Positions 52,659 through 61,690 of a stretch of DNA of 64,000 nucleotides are shown one piece after another. Within the stretch, counting starts at the first letter, position 1, and each line of letters begins with the position of its first letter. Position numbers and translations under genes: made by a program. The stretch spans positions 62,001-126,000 of the forward strand of contig CACDFZ010000002.1 of assembly GCA_902552185.1 (NCBI GenBank), read 5' to 3'. Below the pieces are notes generated by a model. That model did not search any database and was not told where the DNA came from. It saw only the letters and a list, made by a program, of their open reading frames with translations. This DNA comes from an uncultured Pelagibacteraceae bacterium. Its GTDB lineage: Bacteria > Pseudomonadota > Alphaproteobacteria > Pelagibacterales > Pelagibacteraceae.

Positions 52659-54095
52659 TTAAAACTTTTGCTTTCTTAAAAAAGCAGGTATTTCAAATTC
52701 CTCATCATCTTGAGGTGTTTGATTGAATAATTTTTCATTTTGAGTATCTACTTCTTCAAATTTTTGACTATCATCCTCGGAAAATAATTTTGGAGTATCC
52801 TCTTCGATACTGCCGATATCGTCTAATTCTTTTTCTACTTCTATATTATTTTCAATATAGGAAGCATTCTCCATCGAAATGTCCTTAGGATTAAGTTTCT
52901 GAGAAATTTTTTGTTTTTCAGATATTTCTTGCCCTACTGATGATTGATTTGTATTGGAAGGAGTTGTGTCGATTTCCAATTGTTCATCTAGTTTTAAAGC
53001 TGTAGCACCATCAATTGAACTTATAGGATTTTGCTCAATATTAGGATTTTTAAAAATATTATCGGAATAACCTGGATTTCTATTCTGAATTCTATTTACC
53101 ATATTCAAAACAGTTTTTGACTCGGGTCTGTGTCCGTCTAAAGAAGTTGCAACAATTGAGACTCTCATTTTCCCATTAAGTTTCTCATCTTGTATAGCTC
53201 CAAAAATTAATTCAGCTTCAGGGTCAACTTCAGCTCTAATTTTGTTTACTGACTGATCCACTTCAAATAAAGTAATATCTTCACCTCCAGTAATATTAAC
53301 CAGAAGGCCCTTGGCACCTTTTAGAGAATACTCATCTATAAGAGGATTGTTTAAAGCCATCTCGGTAGCAACATTAGCTCTATTCTCTCCTTCAGCTTCA
53401 CCAGTTCCCATCATAGCTTTACCCATCGAACTCATAACAGTTTCAACATCAGCAAAGTCTAAGTTAACCATACCTGGTCTAACCATCAAATCTGTAACGC
53501 TTTGAACACCATGTTTGAGAACATCATTAGATAAAGTAAAAGCTTCTTTTAAAGTTGTACCTTCGTTTGCAATTTTAAAAAGATTTTGATTAGGAACAAC
53601 TATAACAGTATCAAGATGTTTTTTTAACTCCTCTAATCCTGCTACTGCCCTTCTCATTCTCTTAGGTCCCTCATATGCAAAAGGTAAAGTCGTAACGCCA
53701 ACTGTAAGTATATTTAACTCTTTAGCAGCACGTGCTATAATATGAGAAGCACCTGTACCAGTCCCTCCACCCATGCCAGATGTGATGAAAATCATGTTGC
53801 TTCCTTGAATGTAACTTACTATTTCATTAAGTGACTCATCCGCTGCTGCTTGTCCAATATCATTTTTTGCACCAGCACCAAGACCTTTTGTTAAATTCAT
53901 TCCAATTTGAATTTTTGCTTCTGCTTTATTTACCCTTAAGTCTTGGGCGTCTGTATTTACCGCAACAAATTCCACACCTTGCATTCCAGACTCAATCATA
54001 GAATTAATTGCATTACCGCCTGCGCCTCCAATTCCCATAACTAATATTCTTGGTTTTAATTCTTTTAATTCACCTCCGCCTACATTAATACTCAT
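52659..54095 (-). CDS. ftsZ: Cell-division GTPase FtsZ
   Basis: Tubulin homologue that forms the Z ring. I place the start at the ATG at 54095 (MSINVGGGELKELKPRILVMG, 478 residues) because GGGGG lies 5-9 bases before it on the coding strand; an upstream ATG at 54113 would add MIKGGD. Motifs: GIGGAGGNAINSMI, the tubulin signature SGMGGGTGTGAS, NFD-like VNLDFADVETVM. A long acidic linker (about 330-460) ends in the C-terminal peptide EIPAFLRKQ that binds FtsA. The gene sits between mraZ and rsmH, not after ftsA as in most dcw clusters. Confidence 0.97.
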   Translation of the reverse strand: MSINVGGGELKELKPRILVMGIGGAGGNAINSMIESGMQGVEFVAVNTDAQDLRVNKAEAKIQIGMNLTKGLGAGAKNDIGQAAADESLNEIVSYIQGSNMIFITSGMGGGTGTGASHIIARAAKELNILTVGVTTLPFAYEGPKRMRRAVAGLEELKKHLDTVIVVPNQNLFKIANEGTTLKEAFTLSNDVLKHGVQSVTDLMVRPGMVNLDFADVETVMSSMGKAMMGTGEAEGENRANVATEMALNNPLIDEYSLKGAKGLLVNITGGEDITLFEVDQSVNKIRAEVDPEAELIFGAIQDEKLNGKMRVSIVATSLDGHRPESKTVLNMVNRIQNRNPGYSDNIFKNPNIEQNPISSIDGATALKLDEQLEIDTTPSNTNQSSVGQEISEKQKISQKLNPKDISMENASYIENNIEVEKELDDIGSIEEDTPKLFSEDDSQKFEEVDTQNEKLFNQTPQDDEEFEIPAFLRKQKF

Positions 54096-54116
54096 ATCTC
54101 CCCCTTTTATCATTAT

Positions 54117-54563
54117 TTAATTATTGTCCCATTTAAGTGTTGATCTGCTTTGTAAAGCTTTTTTTCTCGCAAACGACTTAAATTTTTCAAAATTTTTTGG
54201 ATCCCAAACTTGAAAAGTTTTACCCAAACCTACAAATAAAATATCAGTTTTAATTTTTGCAAAATTTAAAATTTTTTTTGAAAATTGCACTCTGCCCTCA
54301 GTATCAAAAACTAAATTAGAACTTTCTGATAAAACAGCAGTTGCAAAATAATCTCTTTTTTCTTCAAACGGATTTAAAGTATCAATTGAGTCTGATAGCT
54401 TTTCTATTCTATCCTGGGTACAACACTCTAAAGCTGGATTGCTAAAAGATGGATAAGAGATAAAACCATTATAACCCAGAGTTGTTAAATATGATCTAAA
54501 TGCTGCAGGCACTGACACCCTTCCTTTTTTGTCTATCTTGTTTTCGTGACTTGATAAAAACAT
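54117..54563 (-). CDS. mraZ: MraZ, transcriptional regulator of the dcw cluster
   Basis: SpoVT/AbrB-like DNA-binding protein of 148 residues with two copies of the MraZ half: KIDKKGRVSVPAAFRSYL (about 8-25) and FDTEGRVQFSKKILNFA (about 86-102), each with the DxxxR core. MraZ represses its own operon by binding repeated TGGG-type boxes; three such boxes lie upstream at 54615-54640. It starts the cluster, 4 bases from ftsZ counted to the longer ftsZ start. Confidence 0.96.
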   Translation of the reverse strand: MFLSSHENKIDKKGRVSVPAAFRSYLTTLGYNGFISYPSFSNPALECCTQDRIEKLSDSIDTLNPFEEKRDYFATAVLSESSNLVFDTEGRVQFSKKILNFAKIKTDILFVGLGKTFQVWDPKNFEKFKSFARKKALQSRSTLKWDNN

Positions 54564-54614
54564 AATTTCTAAATTTTCTTTTTGTTTTTTTAATATTCAA
54601 TCAATCCTCCAATT

Positions 54615-54640
54615 TGGGATTATTTGGGATCATATGGGAT
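54615..54640 (+). promoter_or_regulatory. MraZ boxes: three TGGGAT repeats with 10-base period
   Basis: TGGGAT occurs at 54615, 54625 and 54635, read on the plus strand, exactly ten bases apart. Spaced TGGG direct repeats are the known MraZ operator. They overlap the -10 box and predicted start of the candidate mraZ promoter, so binding would block initiation. Confidence 0.75.
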
Positions 54641-54656
54641 TTAATAGCTTAGTCAA
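54629..54656 (-). promoter_or_regulatory. Candidate promoter of the mraZ/dcw cluster
   Basis: On the minus strand TTGACT (54651-54656) and TATGAT (54629-54634) are spaced by 16 bases. Transcription would begin near 54622, about 60 bases before the mraZ start. It is overlapped by the MraZ boxes, which supports both calls. Confidence 0.6.
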
Positions 54657-54716
54657 TATATTAAATTTTAAACTTAAAAGTACAAAAATGGAACATTTTA
54701 TGGCTGATATTTAGAT

Positions 54717-55070
54717 TAGCCAGATAATCTATAAGCCGGGTTCTGTCATTTAAGAAGTCATTTATCTAGGCATATTTTTACAAATATGCTCAAGCAGCTA
54801 ACCCGGATGACGAACTAAAGACTGTTTTTAGCGTTAAACGCAGTGTCATCCCTATTTAGCCTTGCTCCATTTGGGGTTTACCTAGCAGTTTTTGTTACCA
54901 AAAACTCGGTGTGCTCTTACCACACCTTTTCACCCTTACCTTGATTAGGCGGTTTATTTCTGTGGCACTAGCCCTGAGGTCGCCCTCGCCAGCCGTTAAC
55001 TGGCAAATTGTCTTTACGGAGCCCGGACTTTCCTCTATTTAAAATAGCGACTGTCCAATTATCTGGCAGA
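54717..55070 (-). ncRNA. rnpB: RNase P RNA
   Basis: Catalytic RNA of RNase P, read on the minus strand. The 5' part contains GAGGAAAGTCCGGGCTCC (the conserved P3-P4 region) and the 3' part AGAACCCGGCTTATAG. The first strand GCCAGATAAT (55058-55067) pairs with ATTATCTGGC near 54719-54728, closing helix P1. The conserved block beginning GAGGGCGACC, which leads into ACAGAAATAAACCGCC, is also present. About 354 bases; ends are estimated from P1. It accounts for most of the gene-free region between mraZ and the amidase gene. Confidence 0.95.
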
Positions 55071-55116
55071 AGTTAAATAATATTTAAAAAGACAAAAATC
55101 AAGAGAAATAAGACTT

Positions 55117-55824
55117 TTACGCCAATAATTGGCTTATTTTAAGGGTTTTATCGGTTATTTTTCCAGTTACTTCATTCGGAAGAAATCTTCTTTGAAAAGC
55201 CATAATTATCTTACGATCTCTATTTGATTTTTGAGATAAATTAAAAAATCTATATCCAATTTTATGAACATTTTTAAAAAATATTCTTCTTTTTGCTTTT
55301 GATTTAATCTCTTTTTTTTTTAATTTGAATTTTGGATACCAAATAGAAACTCCTTTTAAACTTAAAAAGTCCCAAGGAAATTTTTCACCAGGGTCTTTCT
55401 TTCTAAGAGGAGCAATGTCTGAATGACCTAAAACATTACATTTTTTAATTTTATACTTTTTCAAAAGCGATTTGATTAAAACTATTAAAGAAGAAATTTG
55501 TTTTTTTGGAAAGTTTTGGTAGTCAATAAAATGGCCTTTGTTTTGAATTTCAATACCTATTGAGCATTTGTTTAAATTTCTTACATTTTTCCACTTAGAT
55601 TTTCCTGCATGCCAAGCTATCTTATTATCGTCTACCATCTTATAAATATTACCATTCCTATTTATAAAATAGTGACAACTCACTTTTGAATTTGGATTTT
55701 TGAGCCTATCCATAGATACACGTGCAGATTGCATCCCGGTATAATGAATAATTAGAAATCGAATGTCTTTTGAACTTCTAATCTTTTTTGAAAAATTTGT
55801 TGATTTATTTACCCTTATTTTCAT
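55117..55824 (-). CDS. N-acetylmuramoyl-L-alanine amidase (Amidase_2, AmiD/AmpD-like)
   Basis: Zinc amidase cleaving the MurNAc-L-Ala bond. 235 residues. Zinc ligands are His27 (FLIIHYTG), His134 (VLGHSDIAP) and Asp144 (RKKDPGEKFPW), with Glu92 in SIGIEIQNKG. The C-terminus (about 190-235) resembles a partial peptidoglycan-binding domain (IIMAFQRRFLPNEVTGKITD). I see no signal peptide, so a cytoplasmic AmpD-like recycling role is possible, although the size and C-terminal domain are nearer AmiD. Confidence 0.9.
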   Translation of the reverse strand: MKIRVNKSTNFSKKIRSSKDIRFLIIHYTGMQSARVSMDRLKNPNSKVSCHYFINRNGNIYKMVDDNKIAWHAGKSKWKNVRNLNKCSIGIEIQNKGHFIDYQNFPKKQISSLIVLIKSLLKKYKIKKCNVLGHSDIAPLRKKDPGEKFPWDFLSLKGVSIWYPKFKLKKKEIKSKAKRRIFFKNVHKIGYRFFNLSQKSNRDRKIIMAFQRRFLPNEVTGKITDKTLKISQLLA

Positions 55825-55932
55825 AAATTATACCAATTTAACGTCAAAATTACCTAAATTTATATGCAAATTACTCTAAAATAAAGCTATGATTTATGTG
55901 CAAAATCTCAATATTTTATATATATAGCCACT

Positions 55933-56685
55933 ATGGGAATTAAAAAAATACAAATTGTTTTATACTCTATATTACTCAATATTTTTCTATTAGTAAGTGC
56001 AAACGCTGAGTCAGAAAAAGAGTGTTTCGAAAAAGTAAGTAGAGGGATTTTTAAGTTTAATCAAGGAGTTGATAATATTATATTAGAACCAGTGGCTAAG
56101 GTTTACAACAAACTTCCAGAGCCAGTTAAAAATGGAACAGGAAACTTCACTTCAAATATAGCTACATTACTCTCAATTCCAAACCATCTTCTTCAAGGTG
56201 AATTAAAATCTGCAGGTCATGCGACTGGAAGTTTTTTAATTAATTCTACAATTGGAATTTTAGGTTTAGGTAATCCGGCTGCAAAAATGGGTCTAAAAAA
56301 CCAAAAAGAGGATTTAGGTCAAACTTTAGGTGCGTACGGAGTTGGAGGTGGATGTTATTTTGTTTTACCAGTTTTAGGTCCGACAACATTAAGAGACTCT
56401 GTTGGAATGGTAATTGATAATAATTACTTAGACGCTTTTGCCAGAGTTACATGGCATGAAAGAGAAATTAAAAGTATCTCGGGAAATAAACTGGATTATG
56501 TAGGGATAAAAGCAGCCGAAGCTGTAGATTTTAGAGGAGATAATATGGTTAATTTTGAAAGTTTAGAAAAAAATTCTATTGATCTATATGCCGCAACAAA
56601 AAGTTTGTATCTTCAGAATAGATCTAAAAAAATTAAAAATGAGACGGGTACAGATGACGATGCCTGGGGCGATTTAGATAAATAA
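55933..56685 (+). CDS. mlaA: MlaA-family outer-membrane lipid-asymmetry protein
   Basis: VacJ/MlaA removes misplaced phospholipids from the outer leaflet of the outer membrane. 250 residues. A signal peptide (about 1-24, ending SANA) leads into the VacJ domain: FNQGVDNIILEPVAKVYNKL (typical N-rich start), TGSFLINSTIGILGLGNPAA, DLGQTLGAYGVGGGCYFVLPVLGPTT in two parts, and RDSVGMVIDN. I do not see the usual lipobox Cys, so it may be anchored differently from the E. coli lipoprotein. The mlaC gene follows 11 bases later. Confidence 0.92.
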   Translation: MGIKKIQIVLYSILLNIFLLVSANAESEKECFEKVSRGIFKFNQGVDNIILEPVAKVYNKLPEPVKNGTGNFTSNIATLLSIPNHLLQGELKSAGHATGSFLINSTIGILGLGNPAAKMGLKNQKEDLGQTLGAYGVGGGCYFVLPVLGPTTLRDSVGMVIDNNYLDAFARVTWHEREIKSISGNKLDYVGIKAAEAVDFRGDNMVNFESLEKNSIDLYAATKSLYLQNRSKKIKNETGTDDDAWGDLDK

Positions 56686-56696
56686 ATATCTTTTCA

Positions 56697-57299
56697 ATGA
56701 AAAAAAGACTATTTTTTTTAATACCTATTCTTTATTTTTATTTTACTTCTATAATTGCAGTAACATATAATTCTGAACCTAAAATTTTTATACAAGAACT
56801 TGTTGATGATGCGATAAAATCTTTAAGTGACAAGTCATTAACTGAAGAAGAAAAAAAAGAGGTTATTGAAGAAATTGCTTTAGAAAACGTGGATATTAAG
56901 GCATTAGGGCTTTATACTCTTGGAAATATAAGAAACAATCTTGATGAAAACACAATGAGCAATTATCAAGAACTTTTTCAAAAATACTTCTTAAAAAGTT
57001 TAACATCTAGACTGACTGATTACGCGTCTCAAAAATTTGAAGTATACGGCTCTGAACAAAAAAGTTCAAATTATACAATTGTAAATTCTAAAATAGTCGA
57101 AAGTCTAAAATCTCCAGAGATAAAGATAGATTGGAGAATCTATACGAAAAATCCACAAAAACCTTTAATAAGAGATTTAGTTGTTGAGGGTTTAAGTTTG
57201 GCAAGAACTCAAAAAGAGGAGTTTGCATCAATTTTAAATTCAAACAATAATGATGTAAACGCCCTTATGAATAAATTACAAGAATTTATTTCAAATTAA
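56697..57299 (+). CDS. mlaC: MlaC-family periplasmic phospholipid carrier
   Basis: Periplasmic partner of MlaA that shuttles phospholipid to the inner-membrane MlaFEDB complex. 200 residues. Signal peptide (about 1-21), then the Tol_Tol_Ttg2 domain: FIQELVDDAIKSLSDKSLTEE, NVDIKALGLYTLGNIRNNLDE-like middle and YQELFQKYFLKSLTSRL, ending IKIDWRIYTKNPQKPLIRDLVVEG in two parts. The mlaA-mlaC pair without mlaFED here is common in alphaproteobacteria. The 3' end faces a tRNA on the opposite strand. Confidence 0.9.
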   Translation: MKKRLFFLIPILYFYFTSIIAVTYNSEPKIFIQELVDDAIKSLSDKSLTEEEKKEVIEEIALENVDIKALGLYTLGNIRNNLDENTMSNYQELFQKYFLKSLTSRLTDYASQKFEVYGSEQKSSNYTIVNSKIVESLKSPEIKIDWRIYTKNPQKPLIRDLVVEGLSLARTQKEEFASILNSNNNDVNALMNKLQEFISN

Positions 57300-57303
57300 A
57301 TTT

Positions 57304-57380
57304 TGGTGGGCCCGCCAGGACTCGAACCTGGGACCAATACATTATGAGTGTACTGCTCTAACCAACTGAGCTACAGGCCC
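57304..57380 (-). tRNA. tRNA with CAU anticodon, probably Ile2, possibly elongator Met
   Basis: 77 bases including an encoded CCA. Acceptor stem GGGCCTG/CGGGCCC, D arm GCTC-AGTTGGTTA-GAGC, anticodon arm GTACA-CTCATAA-TGTAT, T arm CCAGG-TTCGAGT-CCTGG. The anticodon is CAT. In E. coli, TilS recognises C4-G69 and C5-G68 in the Ile2 tRNA, and both pairs are present here, which favours tRNA-Ile2 (lysidine). The anticodon arm also resembles elongator Met, so identity is not settled. It lies 26 bases downstream of rpoD. Confidence 0.96.
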
Positions 57381-57406
57381 ATTATTTTCTTTTACATTAG
57401 AAAAAG

Positions 57407-59278
57407 TTATTTTTCTAGAAAACTTTTAAGTTGTTTTGATCTGCTTGGATGCTTTAGTTTTCTTAATGCTTTAGCTTCAATTTGTCTTATTCTTTCTCTA
57501 GTTACAGAAAATTGCAGTCCAACCTCCTCTAAAGTGTGATCAGTATTCATTCCAATACCAAATCTCATTCTAAGAACTCTTTCTTCTCTTGGTGTAAGAG
57601 AGGCTAAAATTTTTGTAGTCGATTCACTTAAATTAGACTGAATAGCGGTATCAAGAGGTTGAAGAGCATTTTTATCCTCTATAAAATCTCCAAGACTACT
57701 ATCCTCTTCATCCCCGACGGGTGTCTCTAATGACACTGGTTCCTTTGCAATTTTTAAAACCTTTCTTACTTTCTCTAGTGGCATTGCAAGTTTTTTTGCT
57801 AGCTCCTCAGGTGTAGGTTCTCTGCCAAATTCACTCATGATTTGTCTTTGAGTTCTAACGATTTTATTTATTGTTTCTATCATGTGAACTGGAATACGAA
57901 TTGTTCTTGCCTGATCTGCAATTGATCTAGTAATAGCTTGTCTAATCCACCAAGTAGCATAAGTTGAGAACTTGTAGCCCCTTCTATACTCAAATTTGTC
58001 AACTGCTTTCATTAAACCAATGTTTCCTTCTTGTATTAAATCCAGAAACTGTAATCCTCTATTTGTATATTTCTTTGCAATTGATATTACTAATCTTAAA
58101 TTGGCTTCAACCATCTCTTTTTTCGCAATTCTAGATTCTCGCTCTCCCTTTTGAATCCTGCTTACTAGTCTTTTGAACTCACCTACTGAAAGTCCTATTT
58201 TTTTACTAAATTCTACTAGTCTATCTCTTATTTCTGCGAAGTCTTTTTTAAACTTTTTAAAAAAAGATTTCCAAACGGGATTTTGATTTAGAAATGTTTC
58301 AAATTTAGGGTTTATTTCATTGCCAATATAATATTTTAAAAATTCTTCTCTGGAGATTTTATTATCCGTAGCTAATCGTAATAAAACACCTTCCAGAGAA
58401 ACAATTTTTTTATTTTCTTTGTAATGAGATTGAACTAGCTCCTCAACTACATGAGGTGCAATTTGTAAATTTTTAAAATTATCTACCAAAATAGACTGGA
58501 TCTTTTTAAAATTTTTATTTTTCGAAACTGAAAGTTCCTTTCCTGATAAAATACATTCTAAATTTTCTTTTTGATATTTTTGCAATTTTAAGTAATTTTT
58601 ATTTAAAGATTCTAATAGTTTGAGTATCTTGGGTTTAATTTCTTCTTCCATTTTCGCTAATGAAACATTAAATTCGTCCTCTTCAGTCACTTCTGCTTTT
58701 TCATCTGAATTTTTATCGTTGTCATTTTTTTCATCTTTTGTTTTAATTTTCTTTTCTGAATCTTTTTTCGTTTTTATCTCTTCATCATCTGAAGCTTCAA
58801 AATCTTCGTAGGTTGAATCTATGTCAATTATATCTCTAACTAACATTTCTTGATTTTCAATTTTATCTTTCCATTCAGATATTTTTTTTCCAACTATTGG
58901 GCTTTGGGTAAGAGCATTAATCATAACATCTTTTCCAGCTTCTATTCTTTTTGCAATAGCTATTTCTCCTTCTCTAGAAAGTAATTCAACTCCACCCATC
59001 TCACGGAGATACATTCTAATCGGATCATCACTTTTCTCGGATGTTTTCTCCTCTAGATTGTTGGTAGTTTCTTTCTTTTTATTTGATTGAAATTCTGATT
59101 TTTTTTCTACTAATGTGATCTTATTGTCGGCAATAATTAAAAAAGCTCGTTCAGTATTTTCAAAAGATCCGCCCCTCTTACCTAAGGATTTTCCTAGTTC
59201 TTCATATGTTATGAACCCTCGATTTTTTCCTTTTTCGAGAATTCTTTCAAATGATTTTGTAATTAATTTTTCACCCAT
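57407..59278 (-). CDS. rpoD: Primary sigma factor RpoD (sigma70)
   Basis: Housekeeping sigma factor, 623 residues. Region 1.1 is present (about 1-75), followed by region 1.2 ([21 protein letters not shown] in two parts) and an acidic, Lys-rich non-conserved insert. The core regions 2.1-2.4 include [24 protein letters not shown] in two parts and [19 protein letters not shown]; region 3 is [18 protein letters not shown]; region 4.2 is [18 protein letters not shown]. The dnaG-rpoD order is the classical macromolecular-synthesis arrangement. Confidence 0.98.
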   Translation of the reverse strand: MGEKLITKSFERILEKGKNRGFITYEELGKSLGKRGGSFENTERAFLIIADNKITLVEKKSEFQSNKKKETTNNLEEKTSEKSDDPIRMYLREMGGVELLSREGEIAIAKRIEAGKDVMINALTQSPIVGKKISEWKDKIENQEMLVRDIIDIDSTYEDFEASDDEEIKTKKDSEKKIKTKDEKNDNDKNSDEKAEVTEEDEFNVSLAKMEEEIKPKILKLLESLNKNYLKLQKYQKENLECILSGKELSVSKNKNFKKIQSILVDNFKNLQIAPHVVEELVQSHYKENKKIVSLEGVLLRLATDNKISREEFLKYYIGNEINPKFETFLNQNPVWKSFFKKFKKDFAEIRDRLVEFSKKIGLSVGEFKRLVSRIQKGERESRIAKKEMVEANLRLVISIAKKYTNRGLQFLDLIQEGNIGLMKAVDKFEYRRGYKFSTYATWWIRQAITRSIADQARTIRIPVHMIETINKIVRTQRQIMSEFGREPTPEELAKKLAMPLEKVRKVLKIAKEPVSLETPVGDEEDSSLGDFIEDKNALQPLDTAIQSNLSESTTKILASLTPREERVLRMRFGIGMNTDHTLEEVGLQFSVTRERIRQIEAKALRKLKHPSRSKQLKSFLEK

Positions 59279-59336
59279 AAGCTGAATTTAATAGTGAAAT
59301 ATATATAAACACTAAATATTAAAAATCTATCTTTAA

Positions 59337-61118
59337 TTATTCCCTATTTATTTGACTTTTAAGCTTTAGAAGTTCTGAATATGCCTTCTCTTCCATATTA
59401 TTTATTAATTTATTCTCTAAAGATTCTATCTTTTTTTTATTTTGACTTTCTAAAAGATCATTAGTGAAGTCCTCAAATAATTCTTTTATCTGGTCATAGT
59501 TTTTTTTATTAATTATCATTCTTAAATTTGAATTTTCAATAATACTTTTAACTAAACTAGAATGAGTTTTTAGCACTTCATTTTCAATCTCTTTTTCTGT
59601 CTTATCTGACTTTATAAGATCAACTAAAAGCATTTTTAGTTTTTCATTTTCTGAATTTGAAAAATCAATTGTCGATATACTTTCCACAATGTTCTTAACT
59701 GCAGCACTATAAAATATCATTATAAAAAGAATAGAAAATTCAATTATATTTTCTCTTGTTAGATCCTTTTTTTGCATATGTATTTTTTTTGTTTCATTTA
59801 GCATTTTAAAATTTTTTCGTTTTGAAAAACCATGGTTTATTTTACTATTTACGTTAGGTGTAAGACTATTAATTTTACTTAAAAAATTTTCTAAAATATA
59901 TTTTTTAAGAGTATTATCATTTATAGAAGAGCATAATTTTCTCATTTGTTTTTCAAATTTAGTTATCTCATAAGGATTATTAGTGTTTATCTTTTTTACA
60001 TAAGTATCCCAAATAAACGATTGAATTATAGTTTTATTATCCAAAAATTTTAAAAAACCTTCTTTGCCAACATCTTTTATAATATCATCTGGGTCTTTAC
60101 CTTCATCAAGGATTGAAAAATAAATTTTGTTTTCTTCGTTTATAAATGGAAATAATCTTTCCGCTATTCTTAGTGCTGCCTGTTGACCACTTTTATCTCC
60201 GTCTAAACATATAATTGGGTCTGAAAAAAATTTCCATATTAAGTTAATTTGGCTTTCTGTGATGGCAGTTCCACAATTTGAAATAACATTTTTGATTCCT
60301 CTCGAATATAATGATATAACATCCATGTAACCTTCTACTATAATTACTTCTTTCGTATTAGATCTTTCATCTTTTGCAAAGTTTAGGTTAAATAGCTGTC
60401 TTCCTTTTTTAAAAAATTCTGTTTCGGGAGAGTTTATATATTTTGCCAGGTTTACATCTCCAATTATTCTTCCACCAAATGCAATAATATCTCCTGATAA
60501 ATTAAGTATTGGAAAAATAATTCTATTTTTAAATCTATCTATAAATTTTTGATTTTTTTCTACAAAATAATAAAGCCCTGTCGCTTTAATATCTTCTAAA
60601 GAATATTTTTTTGATAAATGATCAAACAAATTATTAGGTGGAACATATCCAAGTTGAAATTTTTTAATTACTTCTTCAGATAGTTTTCTTTCTTTTAAAT
60701 AATTTAATGCAAACATATTTTTTTTGTTAAACAATTCACCTTGAGAATAATCGGAATATTCTTTTATAATTTTTTTATATTTATTATATTTTTCCTCTTT
60801 TTCTTTATCATATTTTGTAAATTTATATATTTGCATTCCTGCTTCTGAGGCTAAAACTTTTACAGCTTCTCCAAATCTTAAAGATCTAGTCTTCATTAAA
60901 AAATCAAAAATGTTTCCATGTTCGCCGGTGCTAAAACAATGATAAAATCCCTTTTCATCATTTACAGTAAATGAAGGTGTTTTTTCATTCTTGAACGGGG
61001 ACAAGCCAATAAACTCTTTACCTCTTTTTTTTAACTGAACATATTTACCAACTACTTGTGATACTTTTAATCTAAGTTTAATTTCATCTAAATATTCTTT
61101 TGGATACTTCATTGTCAT
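59337..61118 (-). CDS. dnaG: DNA primase DnaG with degenerate zinc finger
   Basis: Primase that makes RNA primers, 593 residues. The N-terminal domain aligns with E. coli (GLSPFKNEKTPSFTVNDEK) but three of the four zinc ligands are changed: Cys40 is Ser, His43 is Lys, Cys61 is kept and Cys64 is Thr. The TOPRIM core is intact: IIVEGYMDVISLYSRG, ISNCGTAIT and ICLDGDKSGQQAALR (EGYMD and DxD motifs). The C-terminal helicase-binding region is short and divergent. The start overlaps yqeY by 4 bases (ATGA); MKYPKEY two codons later is an alternative. Confidence 0.95.
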   Translation of the reverse strand: MTMKYPKEYLDEIKLRLKVSQVVGKYVQLKKRGKEFIGLSPFKNEKTPSFTVNDEKGFYHCFSTGEHGNIFDFLMKTRSLRFGEAVKVLASEAGMQIYKFTKYDKEKEEKYNKYKKIIKEYSDYSQGELFNKKNMFALNYLKERKLSEEVIKKFQLGYVPPNNLFDHLSKKYSLEDIKATGLYYFVEKNQKFIDRFKNRIIFPILNLSGDIIAFGGRIIGDVNLAKYINSPETEFFKKGRQLFNLNFAKDERSNTKEVIIVEGYMDVISLYSRGIKNVISNCGTAITESQINLIWKFFSDPIICLDGDKSGQQAALRIAERLFPFINEENKIYFSILDEGKDPDDIIKDVGKEGFLKFLDNKTIIQSFIWDTYVKKINTNNPYEITKFEKQMRKLCSSINDNTLKKYILENFLSKINSLTPNVNSKINHGFSKRKNFKMLNETKKIHMQKKDLTRENIIEFSILFIMIFYSAAVKNIVESISTIDFSNSENEKLKMLLVDLIKSDKTEKEIENEVLKTHSSLVKSIIENSNLRMIINKKNYDQIKELFEDFTNDLLESQNKKKIESLENKLINNMEEKAYSELLKLKSQINRE

Positions 61119-61567
61119 TTTAGTAACCCTTTAATGATGTTACTTACTTTTGAAAAATCTAAGACATCTCCATATTCTTTTTTAAGAGCTCCCATAACTT
61201 TCCCCATGTCCTTAATAGATTTTGCTTGAAGACTCTCAATTACTTTTTTACAAATATTTTTAGTTTCTTCATCACTCATTTGTTTAGGTAAAAAATTATT
61301 AATAATTGAAATTTCCTCTTGTTCTTTTTTGAGTAGATCTTCCCTGCCCGCTTTTTTATAAGCTTCACACGAATCATTTCTTTGTTTGTTCATTTTTTTT
61401 AATATTGAGATGATTTCTTGGTCTTTTAAAGAACCTTCCTTAACTTTAGAAGCTATTTTAAAATCTTTAATAGCAGAAATTATAAGTCTCAAAGTTGGAA
61501 AGACTGTTTTATCTTTATTTTTGAGACTTTCGTTTAATTTTTCTTCTATTTTTTTTTCTAGAGACAT
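61115..61567 (-). CDS. yqeY: GatB/YqeY-domain protein
   Basis: 150 residues, helical. It contains the YqeY pattern LRLIISAIKDFKIASK (about 27-42) and a C-terminal ILKKMNKQRNDSCEAYKKAGR and FLPKQMSDEE segment, then GKVMGALKKEYG. This domain is the tRNA-binding tail of GatB/GatE; stand-alone YqeY proteins commonly lie before dnaG and rpoD, as here. The molecular role is not established. Confidence 0.92.
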   Translation of the reverse strand: MSLEKKIEEKLNESLKNKDKTVFPTLRLIISAIKDFKIASKVKEGSLKDQEIISILKKMNKQRNDSCEAYKKAGREDLLKKEQEEISIINNFLPKQMSDEETKNICKKVIESLQAKSIKDMGKVMGALKKEYGDVLDFSKVSNIIKGLLK

Positions 61568-61619
61568 TTTTTTTTAGTAAGTTTAATCACAAATTATATT
61601 TAAAATAAAAAGATCTTTC

Positions 61620-61648
61620 TTGACGATTTTTAAAGTTTTTCATATGTT
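61620..61648 (+). promoter_or_regulatory. Candidate promoter for carA
   Basis: TTGACG (61620-61625) and TATGTT (61643-61648) are separated by 17 bases. The start point would be near 61655, leaving a 5' UTR of about 36 bases before the TTG at 61691. It lies in the divergent gap with yqeY. Confidence 0.5.
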
Positions 61649-61690
61649 TCGCAAAATCATGTTTATAAGTTTTTTACTTTAACTCATGAG

